Shown piece by piece: positions 26,905 through 34,650 of a stretch of DNA of 64,000 nt. Position numbers and translations under genes: made by a program. The notes below the pieces were generated by a model. That model was not told the DNA's origin. It searched no databases and worked only from the letters and a program-made list of their open reading frames with translations. Every line of letters starts with the position of its first letter. The first letter of the stretch is position 1. Origin of the DNA: an uncultured bacterium (GTDB lineage Bacteria; Cyanobacteriota; Vampirovibrionia; Gastranaerophilales; Gastranaerophilaceae); assembly GCA_902797965.1 (NCBI GenBank), contig CADBUY010000009.1, positions 1-64,000 of the forward strand, written 5' to 3'.

Positions 26905-27549
26905 ATGAAAAAAATATTGGCATTATTATTAATAATAAGTTTTACCCTGCCTGCGAACGCTTTTTTCTGGAATAAAAAAGATAAAGCATTAGAAAAAGAA
27001 TTGCAGGGAAAAGGATATGCAGGAAATTTGCCAAAGATTGATGAACAACCTGAAAAAACAAAAATAAAAGTTTCAGAGCCATTATTTGAGCCTCAGCAAT
27101 TTGATTCTCCCAAAGAATTAAAACCGGTTCCGAGAGATAACCCTGCTTTTATTGATATTATACAGAAACAGGATAAAACATCTCAGTATGTTAATGATGT
27201 TAATAATATTCTGCCAATGCTCGAAAAATTATATGATTGCATTGATGAAAACGAGAGTTTGCAATTATTTGTGTCAAAAGCTCATTTGTTAACGATTAAT
27301 ATTGATTATTTAATGGAAAAATATGATGGTAAACCTGAAAGTTATTATGAGTCTTTTCGTAAACTGACGGAAGTTAATCGTTATACAAAAACTCTTATGA
27401 CATTAAGAAAAGAAGCCGTACAGTATCAAAGATACTTAGCATATACCGAGAGTGGTTCAATATATAATCCTGCCAATATTGAACAACAATTAGAATATTT
27501 AAAAGAAGAGATAAATTCTGCAATATTGTTACTTCGAGAAGAAGGATAA
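26905..27549 (+). CDS. secreted protein of unknown function
   Basis: A 214-residue protein with a clear signal peptide (MKKILALLLIISFTLPANA, cut before FFWNKK). The mature part starts with a proline- and lysine-rich stretch (to about residue 85) and ends as an alpha-helical region (about 90-214) with many Leu and Tyr, possibly coiled coil. No known domain is seen. TATAAT at 26893-26898 with TTGATT 16 bases before it ends 6 bases before the ATG and there is no Shine-Dalgarno sequence, so translation may be leaderless. Its location is the periplasm or outer surface. Confidence 0.65.
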   Translation: MKKILALLLIISFTLPANAFFWNKKDKALEKELQGKGYAGNLPKIDEQPEKTKIKVSEPLFEPQQFDSPKELKPVPRDNPAFIDIIQKQDKTSQYVNDVNNILPMLEKLYDCIDENESLQLFVSKAHLLTINIDYLMEKYDGKPESYYESFRKLTEVNRYTKTLMTLRKEAVQYQRYLAYTESGSIYNPANIEQQLEYLKEEINSAILLLREEG

Positions 27550-27891
27550 TAAAAAAAAGGGATGAGGACAAATGTATATTTACCCCTTCCCTTGGAATTA
27601 AGAATAGCTGGAAGTATGAAAAAGATTTAATAATTATATTAAACTTAAAATACAATTAATGTTGTATCAGTAACTTGGCTAATATTTGCAGGTAATTTTT
27701 CTGCTTGCATAAAAAATATGGTCATGCTAATATTTATTTGTCAGACTACTGAAAGACGTTCTTTAATGGAGCAAAAATTAATTCAGCAAGTGACGAGTAC
27801 TCGGAGCAAGTAAACAGTTTCACTTAATAGAATTCTCACGTTTCTATGTAAAGCTTGTTTAAACTACTCCATAGCAGAAAAGGAAAAATGT
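27550..27891. other. non-coding stretch before rpsH
   Basis: There are 342 bases without a convincing gene. The stretch starts with an A-rich run and is AT-rich. The part nearest rpsH has short dyads (AGTACT; GTTTAAAC) and an AAAGGAAAA ribosome binding site. No hairpin with a T tract is obvious. It probably contains the rpsH promoter and an untranslated leader, because upstream spc-operon genes are absent. Confidence 0.5.
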
Positions 27892-28287
27892 ATGAACACA
27901 GATCCTATAGCAGATATGCTAACAAGAATCAGAAACGCTAATGTTGTTTCTCATCCAACAGTAGATTTACCATCTTCAAAATTAAAAGTAGCTTTAGCAA
28001 AACTTTTAAAAGAAGAAGGTTATATTGTTGATTATTCAGAAAAGGTTGATGGTCACTTCAAAACTTTAACAATTGAATTAAAGTATGATGAAGCTAACAA
28101 ACCTGTAATTACAAGTCTAAAAAGAGTTTCTAAACCCGGTTTAAGAAACTATTGCAAGGCTAAAAACTTACCACAAGTTATGGGTGGTATGGGTATAGCG
28201 GTTGTTTCAACAAGCAAAGGTTTATTGACTGACCGTAAGGCAAGAAAAGAAAACCTTGGCGGCGAAGTTCTTTGCTATATCTACTAA
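27892..28287 (+). CDS. rpsH: 30S ribosomal protein S8
   Basis: A 131-residue S8 protein that binds 16S rRNA helix 21 and organises the central domain. It has the classical start [17 protein letters not shown], the middle [10 protein letters not shown] and the C-terminal [21 protein letters not shown] signature. Complete. Normally it lies between rpsN and rplF in the spc operon; here rpsN and rplE are missing upstream and a 132-base structured spacer separates it from rplF. In other bacteria S8 represses its operon, but whether that applies here is unknown. Confidence 0.97.
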   Translation: MNTDPIADMLTRIRNANVVSHPTVDLPSSKLKVALAKLLKEEGYIVDYSEKVDGHFKTLTIELKYDEANKPVITSLKRVSKPGLRNYCKAKNLPQVMGGMGIAVVSTSKGLLTDRKARKENLGGEVLCYIY

Positions 28288-28292
28288 GCGAA

Positions 28293-28352
28293 GCTCGGTG
28301 AGAGTCGGAGTTGCGTTTGCGAATGCAAATGCAAGCAGGGCGAAACACTACG
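28293..28352 (+). repeat. structured repeat, copy 1, between rpsH and rplF
   Basis: This segment shares a core with 28968-29027: CGGTG, a GCG-rich hairpin (TTGCGTTTGCGAATGCAA here) and a near-identical end AGCAGGG(A)CGAAACACTAC. Both copies lie just after a ribosomal gene stop codon. Confidence 0.7.
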
Positions 28353-28419
28353 AAGATTAGCTAAAAATATTAATACAAAACAGGTCATTGACAGAAAGCC
28401 TGTAGAAAGGAAACGAAAA

Positions 28420-28959
28420 ATGTCACGTATTGGTAAAAAACCTATAGATATCCCATCCGGGGTTGAAGTTAAAATAGATGGTAATGTGATTACCGTAAAA
28501 GGTCCTAAAGGAACTGAATCTGTTACATTCAGAGATGAAGTTAAAGTTTCTCAAAAAGAAAATCAAATTATTGTTGAACAAAATTCAGATGACAGAAAAG
28601 CAGGTGCTTTACATGGCTTATTCAGAACTCTTATTTCAAATGCTGTAACAGGTGTTTCAAAAGGTTTTGAAAAGAAACTTGAAATTGTTGGTGTAGGTTA
28701 TCGTGCAGCAATGGAAGGCAAAAACCTCAACATGGCGCTTGGTTATTCTCACCCGGTATTGATTGAAGCTCCCGAAGGAATAACATTTGCAGTAGAAGCT
28801 AACACAAAGATTACTGTTAGCGGCTCAAACAAACAAGCAGTTGGCGATATTGCTGCATTCATCAGAGGAAAGAGACCTCCTGAAGTATATAAAGGAAAAG
28901 GTGTTAAGTACGAAGGTGAATACATCAGACGTAAAGCCGGAAAAGCAGGTAAGAAATAA
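28420..28959 (+). CDS. rplF: 50S ribosomal protein L6
   Basis: A 179-residue L6 protein at the base of the stalk on 23S rRNA. It opens with [17 protein letters not shown], has two L6 repeats (about 10-80 and 90-165) and ends with the [16 protein letters not shown] and [10 protein letters not shown] tail that is strongly conserved. The ribosome binding site is GAAAGGAAA. It follows rpsH and precedes rplR as in the spc operon, but with long spacers on both sides. Confidence 0.97.
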   Translation: MSRIGKKPIDIPSGVEVKIDGNVITVKGPKGTESVTFRDEVKVSQKENQIIVEQNSDDRKAGALHGLFRTLISNAVTGVSKGFEKKLEIVGVGYRAAMEGKNLNMALGYSHPVLIEAPEGITFAVEANTKITVSGSNKQAVGDIAAFIRGKRPPEVYKGKGVKYEGEYIRRKAGKAGKK

Positions 28960-29146
28960 TGGCGTATGCCGGTGTGAAGTCCGGTGTCGCGTTGCGTAAG
29001 CAATGCGAGCAGGGACGAAACACTACAAAACCGCCGTTGTGACGAAACGTAAGTGAAGGAACGAAGCAATCTTTGATTGCACAGGCGGTTTGAAATTTAC
29101 ATGTGAAGGGCTTTAGCCCGTTAAAGCAGTAAGAAAGAAGGAAAAA
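28960..29146 (+). repeat. structured spacer between rplF and rplR
   Basis: A 187-base non-coding spacer. Bases 28968-29027 are copy 2 of the repeat seen after rpsH. AAACCGCC (29028-29035) pairs with GGCGGTTT (29084-29091), enclosing GCAATC/GATTGC, and GGGCTTTAGCCC (29108-29119) forms a last small stem before the rplR ribosome binding site. No T tract follows, so read-through into rplR is expected. Confidence 0.65.
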
Positions 29147-29515
29147 ATGATTAAACAAGAAATTAGAAAACCAAAAGTTCAAAAAAGACATCAATCTATA
29201 AGAGTGAAAATCTCCGGAACAACTGAATTCCCAAGATTAGCTGTTTATAGAAGTACAAAACACATATATGCTCAACTTATTGATGATGAAAAGCATGTAA
29301 CAATCGCTTCAGCATCTTCAGTAGATAAAGACCTTAAAGAAAAATTAGCTCATGGTGGTAACATCGAAGCTGCAAAGGTTGTGGGTGAAGCAATTGCAAA
29401 AAAAGCAAAAGCAGCAGGAATTGAATGTGTTGTATTCGACAGAGGCGGTTTCTTATATCATGGTCGTGTAGCAGCATTAGCTGATGCAGCAAGAGAAGCA
29501 GGTTTAATGTTCTAA
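29147..29515 (+). CDS. rplR: 50S ribosomal protein L18
   Basis: A 122-residue L18 protein that binds 5S rRNA. It has the basic N-terminus, the [18 protein letters not shown] core (about 28-45) and the C-terminal [24 protein letters not shown] signature (split over about 98-121). Complete, with AGAAGGAA ribosome binding site. rpsE, rpmD and rplO, which usually follow, are absent; the next gene is a dehydratase activator. Confidence 0.97.
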   Translation: MIKQEIRKPKVQKRHQSIRVKISGTTEFPRLAVYRSTKHIYAQLIDDEKHVTIASASSVDKDLKEKLAHGGNIEAAKVVGEAIAKKAKAAGIECVVFDRGGFLYHGRVAALADAAREAGLMF

Positions 29516-29538
29516 AAACAGAATATAGTTTATAATAA

Positions 29539-29634
29539 GCTGGATTGCCACGGACTATCGTCCTCGCAATGACGCTATACTGATAAATTACATATCAAGT
29601 CATTGTGAATCCGATTAGGGTAAAGCAATCCAGC
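29539..29634. repeat. MITE-like palindromic element
   Basis: The ends GCTGGATTGC (29539-29548) and GCAATCCAGC (29625-29634) are exact inverted repeats. Inside are CGTCCTCGCAATGACG and GTCATTGTGAATCCG, related to the GTCATTCTGAG...AATCCAGCC repeats at 58.15 and 59.68 kb. No open frame. Confidence 0.8.
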
Positions 29635-29690
29635 CTATTTATAACTATTATTTTTTTATGTTATAATTTCTTGCAGAGGAAGGTAAGAAA

Positions 29691-30695
29691 ATGAGTTTAG
29701 ATGTATATTTAGGTATAGACGTAGGTTCAGTTACTACGAAATTAGCTTTAATTGATGAAAAGGGAAAGTATATAGATTCATATATGCTTAAAACGGCAGG
29801 ACGTCCTGTTGATGCAGTGCAAGATGGTATGAAACATATAATTAGTCAGGCTTTATGTGAATATAATGTCCAAGGAGTAGGAACAACCGGCTCAGGACGT
29901 AATCTTGCAGGTGCACTTGTAGGCGCTGATGTCGTTAAAAATGAGATTACTGCACACGCTGTTGCTGCGAGTACAAATATCCCCGGAGTGCAAACAATTT
30001 TAGAAATTGGAGGTCAGGACAGTAAAATTATCATCCTTCGTGATGGTATAGTAACAGATTTTGCGATGAATACTGTTTGTGCTGCTGGTACCGGTAGTTT
30101 TCTGGATCATCAGGCACAAAGATTGAATGTTCCTATAGAAAAATTTGGTGAAACAGCACTACGCTCTGAAAACCCTGCTCGTATAGCAGGAAGATGCGGT
30201 GTATTTGCTGAGTCAGATTTAATCCATAAGCAACAATTAGGGTATCCTGTAGAAGATTTATTATATGGTCTTTGTCAAGCGTTAGTAAGAAACTATTTAA
30301 GTAACTTGGCATTAGGTAAAGAACTTCTTCCTGTATTTTCATTCCAAGGTGGTGTTGCATCTAATACAGGTATGGTAAAAGCATTTGAAGAAGCTCTTAA
30401 TGCTAAAGTTGTTGTTCCTGACCATCACCAAACAATGGGTGCAATTGGTGCAGCATTATTGGCTATGGAAAATCACCAGTATACAGAAGTTCCTACTAAG
30501 TTTAAAGGCTGGGAAGTCGGTGATATGAGCTTCCAGTCAGTAACTTGTCAATGTACGGGATGTTCAAATAACTGTGAAGTTATTACAATCTTAGAAGGTT
30601 CAGAACCGGTAGGACACGTTCAAAAAATCGGTGATATCAAAGGTAACATTATTGCTCGCTGGGGCGGTACTTGCGGCAGATGGGATATAGGCTAG
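29691..30695 (+). CDS. 2-hydroxyacyl-CoA dehydratase activator (BcrAD/BadFG/HgdC-type ATPase)
   Basis: A 334-residue ASKHA-fold ATPase that feeds single electrons to radical-type CoA dehydratases or reductases. Phosphate motifs are GIDVGSVTTKLALID (about 7-21) and GGQDSKII. The cluster cysteines lie in NTVCAAGTGSFLD and AGRCGVFAESDLIH, where a [4Fe-4S] cluster bridges two subunits. A C-terminal extension has further cysteines (TCQCTGCSNNC, GTCGRW) not needed in the smallest members. The dehydratase partner is not in the window. Long members of the family have two such domains plus a dehydratase part; this one is a single domain. Confidence 0.85.
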   Translation: MSLDVYLGIDVGSVTTKLALIDEKGKYIDSYMLKTAGRPVDAVQDGMKHIISQALCEYNVQGVGTTGSGRNLAGALVGADVVKNEITAHAVAASTNIPGVQTILEIGGQDSKIIILRDGIVTDFAMNTVCAAGTGSFLDHQAQRLNVPIEKFGETALRSENPARIAGRCGVFAESDLIHKQQLGYPVEDLLYGLCQALVRNYLSNLALGKELLPVFSFQGGVASNTGMVKAFEEALNAKVVVPDHHQTMGAIGAALLAMENHQYTEVPTKFKGWEVGDMSFQSVTCQCTGCSNNCEVITILEGSEPVGHVQKIGDIKGNIIARWGGTCGRWDIG

Positions 30696-30767
30696 GTTGA
30701 ACCTGACAAAAACTGACAAAGTAGACTGGGTATACATGCCCAACGACAAAAAATAATAAGGATTTAT

Positions 30768-31580
30768 ATGAGCATAAAACTAAGAGATTTTGTAATCGGT
30801 GGCAATAAATTAACAATTTTAGCAGGGCCTTGTGCGGTAGAGAGTTTAGATATAATGAGAGAAACTGCTGAAGGGTTAAAGAATGTTTGTGAAAAACTTG
30901 ATATAAACTATGTATTCAAATGCTCTTATGATAAGGCTAATCGTTCTTCCATTACTTCTTACAGAGGTTTGGGAATGGAAAAAGGTTTAGAATATTTGGC
31001 TCAAATAAAAAAAGAATTCGACTTACCTATTGTGACTGATATTCATACACCTGATCAAGCGCCTGTTGCTGCTGAAGTTGCTGATATTTTGCAAATTCCT
31101 GCATTTCTTTGCAGACAAACTGATTTACTTGTTTCGGCGGCTAAGACAGGTAAGATAATTAATATTAAAAAAGGACAATTTCTTGCGCCTGAGCAGATGA
31201 AAAGCTTAGTTAAAAAAGTTGAAGATAGCGGAAATAACCAAATAATGCTTACTGATAGGGGTGTAACTTTTGGTTATAATAATCTCGTTTCAGATTTTCG
31301 TGCAATTCCTATAATGAAAGAGTTTGGGTATCCTGTTGTATTTGATGCAACACATAGCGTTCAAATGCCGGGGTCTAATGGGGATTCAACCGGTGGTGAC
31401 AGAAGATTTGTGCCGACTCTTGCAAAATGTGCTATGGCTGCAGGAGCTGATGTTTTATTCTTTGAAGTTCACCCAAATCCTGACAAAGCACTTTGTGACG
31501 GACCTAATATGCTATTCTTAAAAGATGCGGAAAAAGTGTTCTCTAAATGTAAAGAAATATTTGAAATAGTTAGAAATTAA
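30768..31580 (+). CDS. kdsA: 3-deoxy-8-phosphooctulonate (KDO8P) synthase
   Basis: A 270-residue enzyme condensing arabinose-5-phosphate with phosphoenolpyruvate to make Kdo-8-phosphate, an obligatory step for the lipopolysaccharide core. Motifs are LAGPCAVES (about 19-27), FKCSYDKANRSS, IVTDIHTPDQ and DATHSVQMPG. Cysteine in AGPC, where E. coli KdsA has Asn, is the mark of the metal-dependent class. DAHP synthases of the same fold lack the KANRSS motif. AAGGA precedes ATG. The enzyme implies an outer membrane with Kdo-lipid A. Confidence 0.95.
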   Translation: MSIKLRDFVIGGNKLTILAGPCAVESLDIMRETAEGLKNVCEKLDINYVFKCSYDKANRSSITSYRGLGMEKGLEYLAQIKKEFDLPIVTDIHTPDQAPVAAEVADILQIPAFLCRQTDLLVSAAKTGKIINIKKGQFLAPEQMKSLVKKVEDSGNNQIMLTDRGVTFGYNNLVSDFRAIPIMKEFGYPVVFDATHSVQMPGSNGDSTGGDRRFVPTLAKCAMAAGADVLFFEVHPNPDKALCDGPNMLFLKDAEKVFSKCKEIFEIVRN

Positions 31581-31582
31581 AG

Positions 31583-31981
31583 TTAAGTTTGATATTTATT
31601 ATCTCGTTTTTTCTTATTATCTTTTTCCTCTTGTTCTTTTTTCATCCTAATAGCAAGATAGAGCTGTTCACCTAAAATCTTTGCACCTTTTTCTGTGTTA
31701 GGATATTCTTTTGGATTTTTTTCAATTTTTTTATCGCGTCTTTTATTTTTAACCTTTTCAATTTCAGCTCTTGTAACTGTAATAAATTTGCTGCTATCGC
31801 ACTCTCCGGCAAGTTGTTCAACTTCTTTCATTTCTAATTCATGCAATTTTTGTTTGTCAGCAGCTTTACTACCCAATGAGCGGATACCGTATTTATTCCA
31901 AAGACGTTCTTTAATTCTTTTCCATTCCTGGTCTTCAGCAAGAGCTACACTTAATATAATACTATTTATTTCTAACGACAA
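31583..31981 (-). CDS. hypothetical charged helical protein
   Basis: The open frame extends to 32170, but that would run into aroA and its promoter, and the upstream residues look non-coding. A TTG at 31981 with GGTGGGG seven bases ahead gives a 132-residue product beginning MSLEINSIILSV. The product has WNKYGIRSLGSKAADKQKL, a long charged helix (EIEKVKNKRRDKKIEK) and a lysine-rich tail. No domain or function is recognised. It converges on kdsA with 2 bases between the stops. Confidence 0.5.
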   Translation of the reverse strand: MSLEINSIILSVALAEDQEWKRIKERLWNKYGIRSLGSKAADKQKLHELEMKEVEQLAGECDSSKFITVTRAEIEKVKNKRRDKKIEKNPKEYPNTEKGAKILGEQLYLAIRMKKEQEEKDNKKKRDNKYQT

Positions 31982-32070
31982 GACGCACACCCCACCAATT
32001 TTATCTGTAGTAGTTATATCGGCATATTTAATAAAAACTTTAGTGATATTTGTAAAAATTATTGATTTTA

Positions 32071-32099
32071 TTACAAAATTGTTACAAATGTGATAAAAT
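32071..32099 (+). promoter_or_regulatory. aroA promoter, probably giving a leaderless message
   Basis: TTACAA (32071-32076), a 17-base spacer and TAAAAT (32094-32099) end only 6 bases before the aroA ATG, and no Shine-Dalgarno sequence is present. Confidence 0.6.
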
Positions 32100-32105
32100 T
32101 TAATT

Positions 32106-33383
32106 ATGCTAAAAAAAGTTTCAAAACTGAATAACGGTTTAAAGGGTGAGATTACAATTCCTGCTGACAAATCTGTATCGCATAGAGCAGTAATGTTCTC
32201 ATCTATTGCAAGGGGTAAATGTATAATAAAAAATTTTTCAAGCGGAGCTGATTGTCATTCTACCTTGAATCTTTTTAAGCAATTAGGTGTAAATATTGAG
32301 TTTATTGATGAAAAAACTTTATCTATAAATTCTGACGGTATATTAAAACCATCATATACTCCACTTGATGCAGGAAATTCCGGAACAACAACGAGATTAA
32401 TCTCAGGAATCCTTGCAGGACAAAATTTTGATTCTGTAATTATTGGTGACGAAAGTCTTTCAAAACGTCCGATGAAACGAATTATTGAACCATTAACTTT
32501 AATGGGTGCAAATATTGAGTCAGTTGACGGACACGCTCCACTTACAATTAAAGGCAGAAAACTTCATGGTATTATTTATAACTCAAAATTAGCATCCGCT
32601 CAGGTTAAATCGTGTGTTCTTCTTGCAGGGCTGAATGCAGAAGGTAATACTACTTTTACAGAACCTTATTTATCAAGAAATCACACAGAGCTTTTACTTC
32701 AATATTTAGGTGCGGATATTACAATAAATGGTACTTCTTCAACAATATGTTCTTCTGAGCTTGTGGCTAAAGATATTACGATAATAGGTGATATATCATC
32801 TGCAGCATTCTTTATCGTAGCAGGTTTAATTGTTCCTAATTCTGATTTTGTCATTAAAGATGTAGGTTTAAATCCGACGAGGTCAGGTATTATTGATATA
32901 GTGAAGCGTATGGGTGGTGGGGTAAATATACTAAACCGACACCTTGATTCAGGTGAAGAAGTGGGGGACATAAGAGTTCAATATAACGATAATCTAAAAG
33001 GTTGCATAATAGAAGGAGAAGATATCCCAAGACTGATTGATGAACTTCCTGTAATTGCGGTTTTGGCTTCTCAGGCAGAAGGACAAACTATAGTTAAAAA
33101 TGCAGAAGATTTAAGAAATAAAGAGTCTGACAGAATTAAATGTCTTGTTTTGGAATTGAAAAAGATTGGTATTAAAATTGAAGAATCTCAAGATGGTTTT
33201 ATAATTGACGGTAAAACGCAAATTAAAGGTGGTGCGGAACTTGAAAGTTATCATGATCATAGACTTGCAATGAGTTTTTATATTGCAGGACTTATTGCTG
33301 AAAACGAAATAGCCATAAATGGATTTGAGTGGACAAAAATTTCTTTTCCTGAATTTGAAGAACTGGTTAATAAATTAGTTTAG
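32106..33383 (+). CDS. aroA: 3-phosphoshikimate 1-carboxyvinyltransferase (EPSP synthase)
   Basis: A 425-residue enzyme of the shikimate pathway that joins phosphoenolpyruvate and shikimate-3-phosphate. Motifs are IPADKSVSHRAVMF (about 18-31), LDAGNSGTTTRLISGIL (about 87-103, the EPSP synthase signature), SKRPMKRIIEPL, and near the C-terminus LRNKESDRI and YHDHRLAMSF. Normal length. It probably starts translation without a leader. Its 3' end overlaps the convergent repressor gene by 9 bases. The product leads to chorismate. Confidence 0.96.
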   Translation: MLKKVSKLNNGLKGEITIPADKSVSHRAVMFSSIARGKCIIKNFSSGADCHSTLNLFKQLGVNIEFIDEKTLSINSDGILKPSYTPLDAGNSGTTTRLISGILAGQNFDSVIIGDESLSKRPMKRIIEPLTLMGANIESVDGHAPLTIKGRKLHGIIYNSKLASAQVKSCVLLAGLNAEGNTTFTEPYLSRNHTELLLQYLGADITINGTSSTICSSELVAKDITIIGDISSAAFFIVAGLIVPNSDFVIKDVGLNPTRSGIIDIVKRMGGGVNILNRHLDSGEEVGDIRVQYNDNLKGCIIEGEDIPRLIDELPVIAVLASQAEGQTIVKNAEDLRNKESDRIKCLVLELKKIGIKIEESQDGFIIDGKTQIKGGAELESYHDHRLAMSFYIAGLIAENEIAINGFEWTKISFPEFEELVNKLV

Positions 33384-33992
33384 TGATTTTATTGTAGCAA
33401 CAATTTTACCGATTAGAGTTAATTCAGAGAGTGATTTTGCAGATATAGTACGGGTTCTGTATTCAGGGTTATCTGATTTTATAATAATTTCATCAATATT
33501 TTTAGATAATCTTTTTACAAAAAATTCGTTATTAAAGCAGAAAACGTAAATTTTATTGTCCTGAATTTGATCTCCGTTCCAATGTTCAACAATGAGCTTA
33601 TCTCCATGCTCAATTGTTGGTGACATGCTGTTTCCGCTTGCATTAATAATTGAGTAGAGTTTATTTTTTGAGTATCCGCTTATCATAGATGTTGATATAG
33701 GAAGTTTAGTTTTTTCGCTGGAAAATACAATGCTTCCATTGCCGCAGCTTGCAAATACGTCAGTGTAGTAGTCAATGTATGTAATTTCGTATTCAGAATT
33801 AATTGAATCTAAAAGTTTCAAGTTAAAAAATTCTTCTGCTTTTTGTAACTCGCTGACCGTTATTTCGCTTTCGTTTTTAATTCTGTTGCTAACTGTTTGA
33901 CGAGTTATGCCAAGGCTTTCTGCCAGCATTGATTGATTTATAGAGCTATTTGTCCGCGAGGATATTAAAGCAATTAATTCATTAATTTTCAT
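33375..33992 (-). CDS. LexA/CI-like self-cleaving repressor (HTH + S24 peptidase)
   Basis: A 205-residue repressor. Residues 1 to ~55 are an XRE-type helix-turn-helix (MLAESLGITRQTVSNRIKNE). The C-terminal half is an S24 serine-lysine peptidase domain with nucleophile Ser in ASGNSMSPTIEHGD and general-base Lys in FFVKRL. A Cys-Gly in FASCGNGS is a likely self-cleavage site. Such proteins bind operators and are inactivated by RecA after DNA damage. ATG 33992 with GGTGA upstream is preferred to GTG 34013. It is divergent from two small genes across a 150-base operator-like region, a prophage-type layout. Confidence 0.85.
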   Translation of the reverse strand: MKINELIALISSRTNSSINQSMLAESLGITRQTVSNRIKNESEITVSELQKAEEFFNLKLLDSINSEYEITYIDYYTDVFASCGNGSIVFSSEKTKLPISTSMISGYSKNKLYSIINASGNSMSPTIEHGDKLIVEHWNGDQIQDNKIYVFCFNNEFFVKRLSKNIDEIIIKSDNPEYRTRTISAKSLSELTLIGKIVATIKSLN

Positions 33993-34013
33993 TTTTTCAC
34001 CATAAATTAACAC

Positions 34014-34100
34014 TTGACAAATGTATCATATCATCTTACAATAGGTGTAATAATGTAAGCTTATATTTGATATTTAATCATGTATTTCATTGATTGTCAA
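34014..34100. promoter_or_regulatory. divergent promoters with an operator-like dyad
   Basis: Forward: TTGACA (34014-34019), 17 bases, TACAAT (34037-34042). Reverse: TTGACA (34100-34095), 17 bases, TTAAAT (34077-34072). A dyad CTTACA-N13-TGTAAG (34035-34059) covers the forward -10, where a dimeric repressor would block it. Confidence 0.7.
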
Positions 34101-34141
34101 ATATTATGTCACAAATTATAAGAATGAGGCGGGGGGTTTTA

Positions 34142-34354
34142 ATGTATAGATGTAATGTATCATGCCATGAAACAATTAGTAATAATTGGACACCGACTGC
34201 TATAGAATGTTATACGTTGGGGTGTAATTGCGCAAAATGCAATCTTTATAAAATATATTTTACTGACAGTATTTATAAGTGCAGGATGAAATATGCTGTA
34301 ATTGAGCTTGTAAGAAAACTTGGAGCGCCAAAATTTGGGGAGGATAATAAGTGA
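34142..34354 (+). CDS. small cysteine-rich protein under repressor control
   Basis: A 70-residue protein from ATG 34142, with a G-rich ribosome binding site. It contains RCNVSCHE, then LGCNCAKCN, then KCRMKYAVIELVRKLG. The spacing of six to seven cysteines suggests a small zinc-binding fold. No family recognised. It is the first gene right of the repressor-controlled promoter and overlaps the next gene (GTGA), so the two form an operon. An earlier in-frame start at 34094 lies inside the promoter region and is rejected. Confidence 0.55.
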   Translation: MYRCNVSCHETISNNWTPTAIECYTLGCNCAKCNLYKIYFTDSIYKCRMKYAVIELVRKLGAPKFGEDNK

Positions 34355-34650
34355 AAATTTGTCAGAGTGTGATTAACGGAAGAAAAGGCGGACGGCCAAA
34401 CTCGGAACAATATATTGCAAAATTTAGTATTCCCGGAATAACGCTGGTTATTTTAACAGAGAACCAATATAATATCTTATTGTCTCGTTATGGAGATGCA
34501 ATTCTTCAAAAAGCTATTCTGATATTAGAAGATTGGTTAAAAACAAGTAGAGCTGCAATAAAATATAAGGGCAAAAATAATTATGCACATTTTCGCTCGG
34601 ACGGATGGGTTATAAATGAGGCAAAAAATTCTTCTATACCGCAAACCTAA
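34351..34650 (+). CDS. small phage-like protein with RKGGRPN motif
   Basis: A 99-residue protein starting at GTG 34351, with GGGGAGG upstream and a 4-base overlap with the previous gene. It opens with GRKGGRPNSEQY, a basic motif common in small phage or plasmid DNA-binding proteins, followed by a helical part (LTENQYNILLSRYGD, LQKAILILEDWL) and KYKGKNNYAHFRSDGWV. I know no function. The stop lies inside the 3' end of convergent ychF (17-base overlap). Confidence 0.55.
   Translation: MKICQSVINGRKGGRPNSEQYIAKFSIPGITLVILTENQYNILLSRYGDAILQKAILILEDWLKTSRAAIKYKGKNNYAHFRSDGWVINEAKNSSIPQT

Noticed and set aside
31982..32170. Longer start for the 31.6 kb hypothetical protein
   Set aside because: It would overlap the aroA promoter and start, and its residues look like translated promoter DNA.
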